Source of the DNA: Chloroflexota bacterium
GTDB taxonomy: Bacteria > Chloroflexota > Anaerolineae > Anaerolineales > Anaerolineaceae
Reading direction: 5' to 3'
NCBI GenBank assembly: GCA_021825925.1
Contig: JAKAFP010000002.1
Coordinates: 62,001 to 126,000 of the forward strand
DNA: 64,000 bases
Part shown: one piece after another, positions 53,507 through 62,494 of the stretch
Layout: every line of letters starts with the position of its first letter
How positions within the stretch are numbered: the first letter of the stretch is position 1
Notes under the pieces: model-generated
What the model was told of the DNA's origin: nothing
What the model saw: the letters and a program-made list of their open reading frames with translations, nothing else
The model's database searches: none
Position numbers and translations under genes: made by a program

Positions 53507-54634
53507 TTATTGACAGGCATTCGAAAGATGTTCCTCGAAGGTTTGCGCAAAAACATGCGATCCTGATCCATCACACTTGGCGCGGAAGTAGAAATAGGGG
53601 CTGTTTTCAGGCTGAGCCACCGCCAGAATGGACGGTAGATCCGGATTTGAGATGGGATGATCCGGTAATGCAGGAATAATGTAAGTGTTATAAGGTGATT
53701 GAACCGAAAGATCGCTGACAGCCAGGGGCGTTTTCCACCACCCTCCCCAGGCATCGCTGTAACCCAGTGCGTATTGAACCGTGGGGTCCGTCTCAAGTTT
53801 CATACCGGCCGCCAGACGATTATAAAATACAGATGCCATCATCGCGCGTTCGCTGTCATCAAAAGTTTCGCGTTGTATGATGGAAGCCAGCACAATGGAC
53901 TGCCGGAATGAAAGCCCGTTGTCTTGTAATTGAGCCTGAACCTCTGCACTGACAGAGTCTTCAAAACGCTGTACAAAGATCATCACCAGGTTTTGGGCGC
54001 TGATCTTTCGATTGATCACATACTCTCCCGGGAACAAATACCCTTCCAACGACAGCAACCCGTGCAGATTACCAGGCAAATCCAGACCAACGGGGTTCTT
54101 TACCACAGCCATGAACTCTTCAGGGGTGACTTCAATGCCGGAAGATGGAAGGGCAGCCGCGATCTCTTCTGCCCGCCAACCAGGATAAATATAAAAAGGG
54201 ACATCCGCGGAATAAGCAGATTGGATGGATTGCGAGATTTCGATCGCCGTCATGGAGGGTGAAAGCTTGAAGTCGCCAGCCTTGATCTGGGTATCCATCC
54301 CCTTATAGATCACATAATAACGAAAGGCCTCCCAGCTTGAGATAAAGCCATTCTGTTCAAGCGCCATGGCCACGGATGTGACACTCGCACCAGAGGGGAT
54401 GGTAAAGAGTGTCTGAGACTCGACCAACGATTTTGGCATGGTTAAATTATTTTCATTGACCAACACCTGCAGGCTGTAAGTCCAACGCTGCATGGGGGTC
54501 AGATTGTCTGCTGCAGGCCCAAAACTACCTTCTGCAAGGGTCGGCACACCCAGCCATAAAATGGCCACACCGACAACAACTAATAAAAGAATTAACAATA
54601 ACGGTACCAATGGATTAATGGTTGATCTACGCAT
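53507..54634 (-). CDS. mltG: Endolytic transglycosylase MltG (YceG)
   Basis: 375 residues if started at the ATG giving MRRSTINPLVPLL; ATGs at 54646 and 54652 are alternatives and would overlap ruvX by 20 or 26 bases. One N-terminal membrane helix (about 9-30) anchors it. A LysM-like segment is followed by the YceG domain with the catalytic Glu in LASIIQRETFDD and the downstream VFYNRLAAGMKLETDPTVQYALG and SPYNTY motifs. It cuts nascent peptidoglycan glycan strands. It is the last gene in the baseplate-J-like/ruvX/mltG operon. Confidence 0.92.
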   Translation of the reverse strand: MRRSTINPLVPLLLILLLVVVGVAILWLGVPTLAEGSFGPAADNLTPMQRWTYSLQVLVNENNLTMPKSLVESQTLFTIPSGASVTSVAMALEQNGFISSWEAFRYYVIYKGMDTQIKAGDFKLSPSMTAIEISQSIQSAYSADVPFYIYPGWRAEEIAAALPSSGIEVTPEEFMAVVKNPVGLDLPGNLHGLLSLEGYLFPGEYVINRKISAQNLVMIFVQRFEDSVSAEVQAQLQDNGLSFRQSIVLASIIQRETFDDSERAMMASVFYNRLAAGMKLETDPTVQYALGYSDAWGGWWKTPLAVSDLSVQSPYNTYIIPALPDHPISNPDLPSILAVAQPENSPYFYFRAKCDGSGSHVFAQTFEEHLSNACQ

Positions 54635-55064
54635 GGCTTTTTCCATCCTCATGATTTGCTTCCAACCAGTTTTGTAATATTACTGCCGCTGCCACCCCGT
54701 CAAGGTGACCGCCCCTGTTTTTTTGATTTGCGCCAGCCTGCAGACGAATTTCCCTGGCTTTTTGAGTGCTTCCACTCTCGTCATAAAGTTCAACCGGCAG
54801 ATTGGAGTATTCAGCAATTACATCAGCCACTTTTTGGGCGTGCCGCATTTGGGGTCGTTCTTCGCCATTATCACCCATCGGGCTGCCGACAATGATCTTT
54901 GTGACGGCATTATTTTGGGCCACTTTCGCTATTTCAAGACAGTCCTGTTTAAGTGAAATGTGTTTAATGACGCACAAGCCTCGCGCCAGCGTACCGGTTT
55001 CATCACTAATGGCCAGACCAATCCGCTTTTCTCCGGGGTCCACTGCCATGATCCTGCCGCTCAT
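54627..55064 (-). CDS. ruvX: Pre-16S rRNA nuclease YqgF/RuvX
   Basis: 145 residues from the ATG that overlaps the previous stop by four bases. RNase-H fold: Asp in MAVDPGEKRIGLAISDE, Glu region VELYDESGSTQKAREI and a final Asp in GHLDGVAAAVIL. In E. coli YqgF helps 16S rRNA 5-prime maturation. RuvX-MltG pairs are common in bacteria. A longer frame to 55133 lies inside the upstream gene. Confidence 0.92.
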   Translation of the reverse strand: MSGRIMAVDPGEKRIGLAISDETGTLARGLCVIKHISLKQDCLEIAKVAQNNAVTKIIVGSPMGDNGEERPQMRHAQKVADVIAEYSNLPVELYDESGSTQKAREIRLQAGANQKNRGGHLDGVAAAVILQNWLEANHEDGKSHA

Positions 55065-56566
55065 TGAGACGCTCCATCCACAAAATGGATATTGGTGGGC
55101 AGATACGGCATCCACGGCCATTTTGCAAACCACATTTTGATCACCGCCGGAGATTTTTGAGTAAAGAGACTTGAAAGAACTGACTGTGCATCATTAACTT
55201 TCATGCCAGCCAGGGTAGCAGCTGCCTGTTCAATATTCCAATCTGGAACCAGCATTCTTGAAGCTTTGATGGTCCAGGCCGCCTGACCGAAATCATCCAC
55301 GCGATAATCGCCGACCCGATCCAGGATGATGTTCTCGTCCATGGGAACGAATCCGTCCGGCAGGTTTGAAGTCAGCACCAAATCGGCGATGGTATTAAGG
55401 TCATTATTTTGGTAGGTAAAGATCTTCAACCGAACATTCATCCGCAGCATCGCTTCATCGGCCGGTTCACCGATCTTTTTTACCTGCTCGCTCAGCAGAA
55501 TTTTATCCATGACAAGACTGGGTTCGATCAATTCAACCCCTTCCGCCTGATCCGCTTTGAGACTGGCAAGCCCCTGGTTCATCAAGTCTGCCAATAATTG
55601 TCTTTCGAGAGTGGCATAATCTTCTTCAGTGGGTGTTGGGGTTTCCACTCCTCCGCCTCCGCTAAAGGCATCAGGGTTGTTGACACTGACCAGGGCATCC
55701 ATTCCACCAGAAAGGGTCCAGACAGAATCGGAGGCCATGTTGCCCTCTGCGCCTGCCACCAGCGCTTCAACTTTACCAACCGCAGAACCTTTCAATCCAC
55801 CTGGGATCTTGACTGCTTCGGTGAGACTAAAACTGGCGAGGGTTTGATCTCCAGCCAACAAAATTGTTCCTGCCGGTAATGTTACGGCTGTGGAGGTCAG
55901 ATTGGTAAAAACCACTTCGCCTGTGGCTTTTGTGGTCGGAATGGTCACCTTGCCGGTGCTGGGGATCGATCTTTCACCACTGACCTCGACAAAAACAGGC
56001 TGTTCAGGAATATTTCCAGATGGATTGATACCAGAAAATACCTCCGAAGCCTTGATCTTTATTTCGACTTCCTGAAGCGTGGACGCCGGGTAATAGGTCA
56101 CTTGAGCCTGTGGAAGAATCACGACCGATAAGGATAACAATGCCGCCAGACTGATCACAACAGCCAATCCTGTCAGAAGGGGAGTAGCTTTTTTTGAAGC
56201 TGCTTGAGGTGGAAGCTTGGCTTTGACGGCTTTGATGGCATCCACGCCTTTGGGAACTTTATTGGCCAGACTGCCGCGCGCATCCGGCTTCCAGGCTCCC
56301 TTTTCCGCCGCGGAAATTGAGGCAAACAGGGGCAAGTTGGAATCCAACGCCCATTCGCACACCACGGGATGATGGGTCACCAATGCAAGTTCCGCCCCCA
56401 ACGATCTTGCTTGGCGGTTGAGCAGCACAAGTTCCAGCTCGTTGTGCAGGATCCTGCCGTGTTTTGGCCATACCAGGATCATCCGTTGACACGACTGCCA
56501 GGCCATCTTGTCTTTAATTGAGATGACATCATCATGTACTTCAAGTTGGATCACGTTGGTTTTCAT
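55061..56566 (-). CDS. Membrane protein with baseplate-J-like extracellular part
   Basis: 501 residues from the ATG giving MKTNVIQLEV; the frame extends to 56626. About 1-120 is cytoplasmic and resembles a small alpha/beta domain (ILVWPKHGRILHNELELVLLNRQARSL). A membrane helix lies near residue 150 (LTGLAVVISLAALLSLSVVIL), and the rest is outside. The segment with YYPASTLQE, TKATGEVVFTNLTSTAVTLPAGTIL and KVEALVAGAEGNM is the pattern called baseplate J/gp47. That domain occurs in phage-tail proteins but also in these membrane-bound Chloroflexota proteins. A role in the cell envelope fits its place before mltG. Confidence 0.72.
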   Translation of the reverse strand: MKTNVIQLEVHDDVISIKDKMAWQSCQRMILVWPKHGRILHNELELVLLNRQARSLGAELALVTHHPVVCEWALDSNLPLFASISAAEKGAWKPDARGSLANKVPKGVDAIKAVKAKLPPQAASKKATPLLTGLAVVISLAALLSLSVVILPQAQVTYYPASTLQEVEIKIKASEVFSGINPSGNIPEQPVFVEVSGERSIPSTGKVTIPTTKATGEVVFTNLTSTAVTLPAGTILLAGDQTLASFSLTEAVKIPGGLKGSAVGKVEALVAGAEGNMASDSVWTLSGGMDALVSVNNPDAFSGGGGVETPTPTEEDYATLERQLLADLMNQGLASLKADQAEGVELIEPSLVMDKILLSEQVKKIGEPADEAMLRMNVRLKIFTYQNNDLNTIADLVLTSNLPDGFVPMDENIILDRVGDYRVDDFGQAAWTIKASRMLVPDWNIEQAAATLAGMKVNDAQSVLSSLFTQKSPAVIKMWFAKWPWMPYLPTNIHFVDGASQ

Positions 56567-56636
56567 ATCAATAGGTAAATTATACCTGAAGCAAATTATC
56601 AAGAAAATCAACACAACCTGTTCCACTCTTAATTAT

Positions 56637-56665
56637 TTGTGAAGAAACTCGTGAAAAGTTATAAT
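56637..56665 (+). promoter_or_regulatory. Promoter of a lipoprotein gene
   Basis: TTGTGA (56637-56642), 17-base spacer, TATAAT (56660-56665), 24 bases before the ATG. Confidence 0.83.
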
Positions 56666-56688
56666 AAACCAAAGAAAAGAGAGGAAAC

Positions 56689-57531
56689 ATGAAAAAAACA
56701 CTCTTCATCATACTTATCATGGTCTTTGTCCTGACCTCCTGCAATTTACCCACTGGCAATTCCACGCCATCCGTGGATGTCATCGCCACGCGTGTAGCTG
56801 GCACCCTGGCCGCATCGCAAACTTCAGCGGCAATCGTACAACCCACTGCTGCCCTGCCTACTCTGGCGCTTGACACAGCAACCCCTGAACCCACCGCCAC
56901 CGCTACGTTGACCCCCACCGCAACGGTAAATCCCAGCGATCCCAAACTGACACTGGGAGCCCCTGACTTCACATTCAATTCAGCCACCAGCGGAAATCCG
57001 TTTGGCCTTGCAGGCAGTCCCTACGAAGACGAATCCATTCGCATCTCTCAACAGGTGGGCGGACTGAATTTCACCAGTAAAATGATCAACGGCGGCAAAC
57101 GCTGGCGTCTTACTGCCCCAACCCCCTTGAATTCTTATCTGGAAGGGACCTTTAATATCATCACTTGTTCAGACCATGACAACTACGGTCTGGCCATGCG
57201 TGTTCCAACTTATTCGAGCACGCTGGGCTACTTCGTTGGCCTATCCTGCGACGGCAATTACATCGTTGATCGTATTGACGCCGCTGGTAATGGTGAGAAC
57301 ATGATCGGCTGGACGCCAGATACCAACATCAAAACTGGCAGCGGCCAAACCAACCGCCTGGGTGTGATGCTCATTAATGACACTTTTAAGATTTATATCA
57401 ATGGAATTAAAGTAACTGAATTCAAGGATGGCACCATCACCACTGCCGGCCACGGCGGTGCTTACATCTCTGCCCGCGGCGATCCCAACTTCACCGTTGT
57501 GCTTCAGGAACTTCTGGAATGGGACCAATAG
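56689..57531 (+). CDS. Lipoprotein with LamG/DUF1080-like domain
   Basis: 280 residues behind AGAGGAAAC. Signal peptide with lipobox LTS-Cys18. A low-complexity Thr/Pro/Ala linker (about 40-85, with ATPEPTATATLTPTA-like text) probably spans the wall. The C-terminal 190 residues are beta-rich (YEDESIRISQQVGG, LEGTFNIITCSDHDNYGLAMR, FKIYINGIKVTEFKDGTI), the pattern of concanavalin-like LamG/DUF1080 domains that often bind sugars. Probably an exposed binding protein; ligand unknown. It stands alone before the exonuclease gene. Confidence 0.78.
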   Translation: MKKTLFIILIMVFVLTSCNLPTGNSTPSVDVIATRVAGTLAASQTSAAIVQPTAALPTLALDTATPEPTATATLTPTATVNPSDPKLTLGAPDFTFNSATSGNPFGLAGSPYEDESIRISQQVGGLNFTSKMINGGKRWRLTAPTPLNSYLEGTFNIITCSDHDNYGLAMRVPTYSSTLGYFVGLSCDGNYIVDRIDAAGNGENMIGWTPDTNIKTGSGQTNRLGVMLINDTFKIYINGIKVTEFKDGTITTAGHGGAYISARGDPNFTVVLQELLEWDQ

Positions 57532-57545
57532 GTTAATTAAGTCTG

Positions 57546-58124
57546 ATGATCCCTTCCACAGAACCCCTCAAAGAAAATGCGATCCAGACGGCTGCCCGCT
57601 GGATCGCCGAAAAGCCGGTCTATATTGACACTGAAACCACAGGGCTTGAACGAACCGATGAAATTGTCGAATTCTCGATCGTGGACTACGACGGAAGCGT
57701 GTTGTACTCCTCCCTGGTGAAACCGTCAAAACCCATCCCGTCCGAAGCATCGCGGATTCACGGCATCAGCAACGAAATGGTCTCCTCTGCGCAGAATTGG
57801 CTGGTGCAGTGGCCGACCATCCGTAATTTCCTCTATGGACGAACCATCGCGGCTTACAACGCCCCCTTCGATCTACGCATGATGCAGCAATCTCACGCTG
57901 CGTATAAGTTCCCCTGGCGTGAGAACTTCAAGGTGGTGGACGTGCTGCCCCTCTATTCCGATTATCGCGGGGTATGGAACCCTGTCAGGGGTTCCATGAA
58001 GTATTTCAAACTTGAAGAAGCCGGAGCGGCTTTTCAGATCGCGCTGCCTAATGCCCACCGCTCCACCGCGGATTCTTTGTTAACTCGTGCAGTGCTGCAC
58101 GCCATGGCTGGCCAACCTTATTAG
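57546..58124 (+). CDS. DnaQ-like 3'-5' exonuclease (DEDDh)
   Basis: 192 residues. Exo I is VYIDTETTGL (Asp, Glu), Exo II is in IAAYNAPFDLRMM (Asp), and Exo III is NAHRSTADSLL with the His five residues before the last Asp, so a DEDDh enzyme like the epsilon subunit or RNase T. It is stand-alone, without a polymerase domain. It lies 19 bases before the P-loop protein at 58144 and seems to begin a DNA-processing gene cluster. There is no clear ribosome site before its ATG. Confidence 0.9.
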   Translation: MIPSTEPLKENAIQTAARWIAEKPVYIDTETTGLERTDEIVEFSIVDYDGSVLYSSLVKPSKPIPSEASRIHGISNEMVSSAQNWLVQWPTIRNFLYGRTIAAYNAPFDLRMMQQSHAAYKFPWRENFKVVDVLPLYSDYRGVWNPVRGSMKYFKLEEAGAAFQIALPNAHRSTADSLLTRAVLHAMAGQPY

Positions 58125-58143
58125 CAACCGAAGGGTATTCCTT

Positions 58144-60264
58144 TTGACGGAACTCAACCTATCCTCAAGCCAGATGCAAATCGCAAACATGCCCGTTCAA
58201 TCACGGGTATTTTTGCATGGTCCGGCCGGCAGTGGAAAAACCACCGCAGCAGTTTGCCGCATGCAAAGGTTGATTCAGACGGGTGTTCCTTCAGAATCCA
58301 TCCTGATCCTTGTTCCGCAGCGCAGCCTGGCCGAACCCTTTAAAGACGTGATTCGCAACCCGCAGTTCTCGGCCGGGGGTGAACCCGCCATCCTCACCAT
58401 TGGCGGCCTGGCGCAGCGCATGTTGTCGCTTTTTTGGCCGCTTGTAGCCCGGGAAGCTGGCTTTGCCTCACCTGAAAAACCTCCCCGCTTTTTAACCCTT
58501 GAAACCGCCCAATACTACCTGGCAAACCTGGTTGAGCCATTGTTACAGCTCGGGTACTTTGAGAGTGTTACAGTGGATCCCAACCGCCTCTACAGCCAGA
58601 TCCTCGACAACCTCAACAAGTCCGCGGTGGTGGGTTTTGCACCGGATGAAATTTCAACTCGTTTGATCCAAGCCTGGGCGGGCAAGCCTTCTCAAGCCAT
58701 CATCTACGACCAAGCGCAGGAATGTGCGCTGCGCTTCAGACAACTGTGCCTGCAGCAAAACCTGCTGGATTTTTCACTTCAGCTTTCCGTTTTCGTTGAT
58801 CATTTATGGCCTTCACTGCTTTGCAGGCAATATCTCACTTCTACCTATCGGCACCTGATCTACGATAATGCAGAAGAAGACTATCCGGTGGCACACGACA
58901 TCATTGCATCATGGCTGCCCGATTTTGAGTCTGCCTTGATCCTCAAGGATGAGCAGGGCGGTTTCCGTTCCTTCATGGGCGCGGACCCGGTATCCGCCAG
59001 CCGACTGGGCGCACTTTGTGACAAGACCTTTGAATTCTCTGATACTTTGGTGAAATCGCCCGAACTGGAACAACTTGAAACGGCGTTAACCAGCAGCCTG
59101 ACCTACCACAAACTCGAAACACCGGTTTCGCCTGAGATCTTGAATGCCTTTTCCATCCACCCTTTCCGCTTCTATCCGCAGGGGCTGGATTGGATCACCG
59201 CACAGGTGAAGGATCTGATCCAAAATCAGGATGTACCACCTGAAGAGATCGTGGTGCTCACGCCTTTTCTGAGCGATTCACTGCGCTACTCGATCAACAC
59301 CCGCTTTGAAGATGCAGGCTTGAACCTGAGCACCTTCCGTCCATCACGCGGACTGCGCGATGAACCGGCCATCAAAGCCGTGCTCACCCTGGTCAAACTG
59401 GCCTTTCCAACCTGGGAAATGAAACCTGTCAAAGATGAAGTGCGCAATGCCATACTGCTGCTCATTGAAGACTGCGATTACATCCGTGCCGATTTGATCA
59501 CCCAGGTGCTTTTTGCCACCTCAACCGGCAGCCTGAGGTCATTCGACCCCATCAAAAAAGAGATGCAGCAGCGCATCACTTACCTAGTGGGAGAACGTTT
59601 TGAAAAACTGCGTCTGTGGCTTGAAGAGAATTCCAAGGATGACACGCTTGAACTGGATATTTTCATCAGCCGCCTGTTCGGAGAACTGCTTTCACAGCCT
59701 GGATATAAATTCCATCAAGCCTACGATACCGCCGCGGCCATCAGCCGCCTGGTGGAATCCGCACGCAAGTTCAGACAGGTGATGAGTGATGGCGCCGCAG
59801 CGAAGAGCCCTGATTTGAATAAGGAGTACATCCGCCTGGTTGAAACGGGCATTCTTTCGGCCCAATACATGAGTGATTGGGCAGCCAAAACCCGGTCCGG
59901 GTCGGTGCTGGTCTCGCCCGCCTTTTCTTACCTGATGAACAACCGCCCCGTGCGCTTTCAATTTTGGTTGGATATCGGTTCGCAAGGCTGGTGGACACGC
60001 CTGGATCAACCGCTCACCCATCCCTACGTACTCAATCGCAACTGGCAGCCTGGAAAGCTTTGGTCAGACATGCACGAAAATGCCGCCAATCAGCAATCCC
60101 TGATCCGCATTATGGACGGGTTGATCCGCCGCTGCAGCGAACACATCTTCATGTGCACCCTGGGCGTCAATGAACAAGGCAACGAGGAACGGGGTGCGCT
60201 GATCATGGCCGTGCAAACCATATTGAGAAAACTTCAATCCACCACGGGGGTGAGCCATGTTTAA
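58144..60264 (+). CDS. AddB-like P-loop protein (helicase-like, nuclease domain absent)
   Basis: 706 residues if translation starts at the TTG after AAGGG, since the longer frame to 58087 overlaps the exonuclease gene. Walker A is FLHGPAGSGKTTAA (about residues 24-32). Then ILVPQRSLAEPF and a long alpha-helical body follow, with a possible motif II YDNAEEDYP instead of DExx, so ATP hydrolysis as a helicase is doubtful. VVLTPFLSDSLRYSINTRFEDAGL resembles the helicase 2 domain of AddB and UvrD. AddB itself has an intact Walker A but weak helicase motifs and a nuclease end; here that end is missing. Its last eight bases overlap the helicase gene. Confidence 0.72.
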   Translation: MTELNLSSSQMQIANMPVQSRVFLHGPAGSGKTTAAVCRMQRLIQTGVPSESILILVPQRSLAEPFKDVIRNPQFSAGGEPAILTIGGLAQRMLSLFWPLVAREAGFASPEKPPRFLTLETAQYYLANLVEPLLQLGYFESVTVDPNRLYSQILDNLNKSAVVGFAPDEISTRLIQAWAGKPSQAIIYDQAQECALRFRQLCLQQNLLDFSLQLSVFVDHLWPSLLCRQYLTSTYRHLIYDNAEEDYPVAHDIIASWLPDFESALILKDEQGGFRSFMGADPVSASRLGALCDKTFEFSDTLVKSPELEQLETALTSSLTYHKLETPVSPEILNAFSIHPFRFYPQGLDWITAQVKDLIQNQDVPPEEIVVLTPFLSDSLRYSINTRFEDAGLNLSTFRPSRGLRDEPAIKAVLTLVKLAFPTWEMKPVKDEVRNAILLLIEDCDYIRADLITQVLFATSTGSLRSFDPIKKEMQQRITYLVGERFEKLRLWLEENSKDDTLELDIFISRLFGELLSQPGYKFHQAYDTAAAISRLVESARKFRQVMSDGAAAKSPDLNKEYIRLVETGILSAQYMSDWAAKTRSGSVLVSPAFSYLMNNRPVRFQFWLDIGSQGWWTRLDQPLTHPYVLNRNWQPGKLWSDMHENAANQQSLIRIMDGLIRRCSEHIFMCTLGVNEQGNEERGALIMAVQTILRKLQSTTGVSHV

Positions 60265-62494
60265 ACCCCGCCCCATGCAGGCAGAAATTCTCAAGTATAA
60301 AAGCGGTATGATGGGTGTGGCTGCTGTACCGGGCAGCGGCAAGACCGCCACGCTTTCCGCGCTGGCAGCACAACTGATCACCAGCGGCTCCATTTACGAC
60401 GACCAGGAAATTTTGATCGTCACGCTGGTCAATTCCGCCGTGGATAATTTTTCGACCCGCATTGCCTCTTTCGTGCGCGAAGCCGGCTTGCTTGAAAACA
60501 TGGGCTACCGGGTGCGCACCCTGCACGGATTGGCACACGACATTGTGCGCGAACGTCCCGATCTGGCAGGGCTTTCTGAACAATTTTCCATTCTGGACGA
60601 GAACGAAACCTCACGCATGATCGAAGCAACCACAGCCGCCTATTTACGCGAGCATCGTGAGCTGGCCGATTTATATGTAGATCCCTCCATTGACCTGCCC
60701 AACGAACCCAAGACGCAGAAAAACTGGAATGAAACCGTCACCGGCATGTGTACCAATTTCATCAGCCAGGCCAAGGATCTGCAAATTGAACCGTCAGAAC
60801 TGCGTGAAAAAATGGAGAAGCATCATCTCTCCGATCCACTCTTGGAAATGGCCGTTCAAGTCTATTTTGAATATCAAAGAGGATTGCGCTACCGCGGGTC
60901 GGTTGATTTTTCGGACCTCGTCCGATTGGCCCACCGTGTGCTGTCCTCCGACCAGGAATTCCTCGAAAGGTTGCGCTATCGCTGGCCTTACATTTTGGAG
61001 GATGAAGCCCAGGATTCGTCCTTGGTACAGGAACGCATCCTGCGGCTGCTGGCCGGTCCACACGGCAACTGGGTGCGTGTGGGTGATACCAACCAGGCCA
61101 TCTACGAAACCTTCACCACCGCCAGCCCGACCTTTTTACGCGACTTTCTGCGCGAACCCGGCGTGACGGCCAAAGACCTGGCCAATTCAGGCCGCTCCAA
61201 CAAGAGCATCATCCGCCTGGCCAACGATCTGAACAAGTGGACGCGCGAGTCACACCCTGTGGAAGACCTGCGCAGTTCGTTGTCTCTACCCAATATCATC
61301 CCCGCCCCTCCGGGTGATCCGCAGCCCAATCCACCGGATAACCCGCAGTCCATCTACATCATGAAAAATCCGGTCAGCTCGGATGAGGAAATAAAGATGG
61401 TGGTGGATTCCATCGGCAAATGGCTGCCCAGCCATCAGGATAAAACGGTGGCCGTACTTTGTCCGATCGGATTCCACGCTGAAAAAGTGGTTGAGGCGCT
61501 GCAATTTGCGGGTATCGAGATTGTCGAGATGCTCAAGAGCACCCAATCCACCCGGCGCGTGACCCGCCTACTCGAAAAGGTGCTCGTCAGCCTTTCGGAC
61601 CCATCGGCAGTCAACAAACTGGCTGCTGTCTTCCATTTGTTCGTCCAGGATGACCCCGATCTGGAATTATATAAAGCTGATGTGACCAACCTGCTCAGCC
61701 AGTTGAAAAAGGTGCGCGAGCTGGAAGTTTTGCTATACGCAGACCACCAAAATGAGTGGCATCAAATTCTGCAGATTGAAAATCTGCCTCCTGTTCTTGA
61801 ACAAAAATTCGGCAAGTTCCTGGCAGACATGGTGCGCTGGCAAAACGCTGCCCCCCTGCCCGTGGACCAACTACTGCTGACCATCGGACGCGACCTTTTC
61901 ACCTCTCCACAGGACCTGGCGCTTACTCATAAATTGGCACTGCTGCTCGAATTCAGCGCCCGAAACCACCCTGAATACCAGCTGCCTCAGTTCGCGGTTG
62001 ATCTGGCAGAAATCGCTTCAAATGAGCGCAAATTTGCCGGATTCAGCGAGGACGACACCGGCTTCAACCCCGAAGCCCACAAAGGTAAGGTGCTGGTCAG
62101 CACTTTCCATAAAGCCAAAGGGCTGGAATGGGATCGGGTCTACCTCATGTCGGTTAACAATTACGATTTCCCGTCCGCACAGGAGTTTGACAATTACAAA
62201 GGCGAAAAATGGTTCATCGCCCGTCACCTAAACCTTGAAGCGGAATTGCTCTCCAAATTGAATTCCATTGTGAACGACGACATCCCCGGCATGTTCATGG
62301 AACCCGGCTACGCCACCCGCCAAGCGAGGCTTGAATACTCCTCGGAGCGGCTAAGGCTGCTCTACGTGGGCATCACCCGCGCACGTGAATCGCTTTGCAT
62401 CACCTGGAACACAGGCCGCCGCAAGGAAGCCCGTATGGCCCTGCCGCTCGAAGCGTTGTCTGCCCTATTGGAGGAAAAGAATGCTGCTGCCTGA
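60257..62494 (+). CDS. UvrD/Rep-type superfamily 1 helicase (AddA-like)
   Basis: 745 residues. Walker A GVAAVPGSGKTATL, motif II PYILEDEAQDSS (Asp-Glu), motif III RVGDTNQAIYETF, motif V VSTFHKAKGLEWDRVYLM and motif VI LRLLYVGITRAR are all intact. So it is an active 3'-5' DNA translocase or helicase. It is shorter than AddA/RecB because no nuclease domain follows. It begins with an eight-base overlap on the AddB-like gene and is followed at once by the separate nuclease gene, whose start lies inside its last codons. Confidence 0.93.
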   Translation: MFKPRPMQAEILKYKSGMMGVAAVPGSGKTATLSALAAQLITSGSIYDDQEILIVTLVNSAVDNFSTRIASFVREAGLLENMGYRVRTLHGLAHDIVRERPDLAGLSEQFSILDENETSRMIEATTAAYLREHRELADLYVDPSIDLPNEPKTQKNWNETVTGMCTNFISQAKDLQIEPSELREKMEKHHLSDPLLEMAVQVYFEYQRGLRYRGSVDFSDLVRLAHRVLSSDQEFLERLRYRWPYILEDEAQDSSLVQERILRLLAGPHGNWVRVGDTNQAIYETFTTASPTFLRDFLREPGVTAKDLANSGRSNKSIIRLANDLNKWTRESHPVEDLRSSLSLPNIIPAPPGDPQPNPPDNPQSIYIMKNPVSSDEEIKMVVDSIGKWLPSHQDKTVAVLCPIGFHAEKVVEALQFAGIEIVEMLKSTQSTRRVTRLLEKVLVSLSDPSAVNKLAAVFHLFVQDDPDLELYKADVTNLLSQLKKVRELEVLLYADHQNEWHQILQIENLPPVLEQKFGKFLADMVRWQNAAPLPVDQLLLTIGRDLFTSPQDLALTHKLALLLEFSARNHPEYQLPQFAVDLAEIASNERKFAGFSEDDTGFNPEAHKGKVLVSTFHKAKGLEWDRVYLMSVNNYDFPSAQEFDNYKGEKWFIARHLNLEAELLSKLNSIVNDDIPGMFMEPGYATRQARLEYSSERLRLLYVGITRARESLCITWNTGRRKEARMALPLEALSALLEEKNAAA

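Noticed and set aside
55061..56566. Prophage or tail-like injection system
   Set aside because: Only a single baseplate-J-like domain is present, on a membrane protein between housekeeping genes, with no sheath, tube or spike genes.
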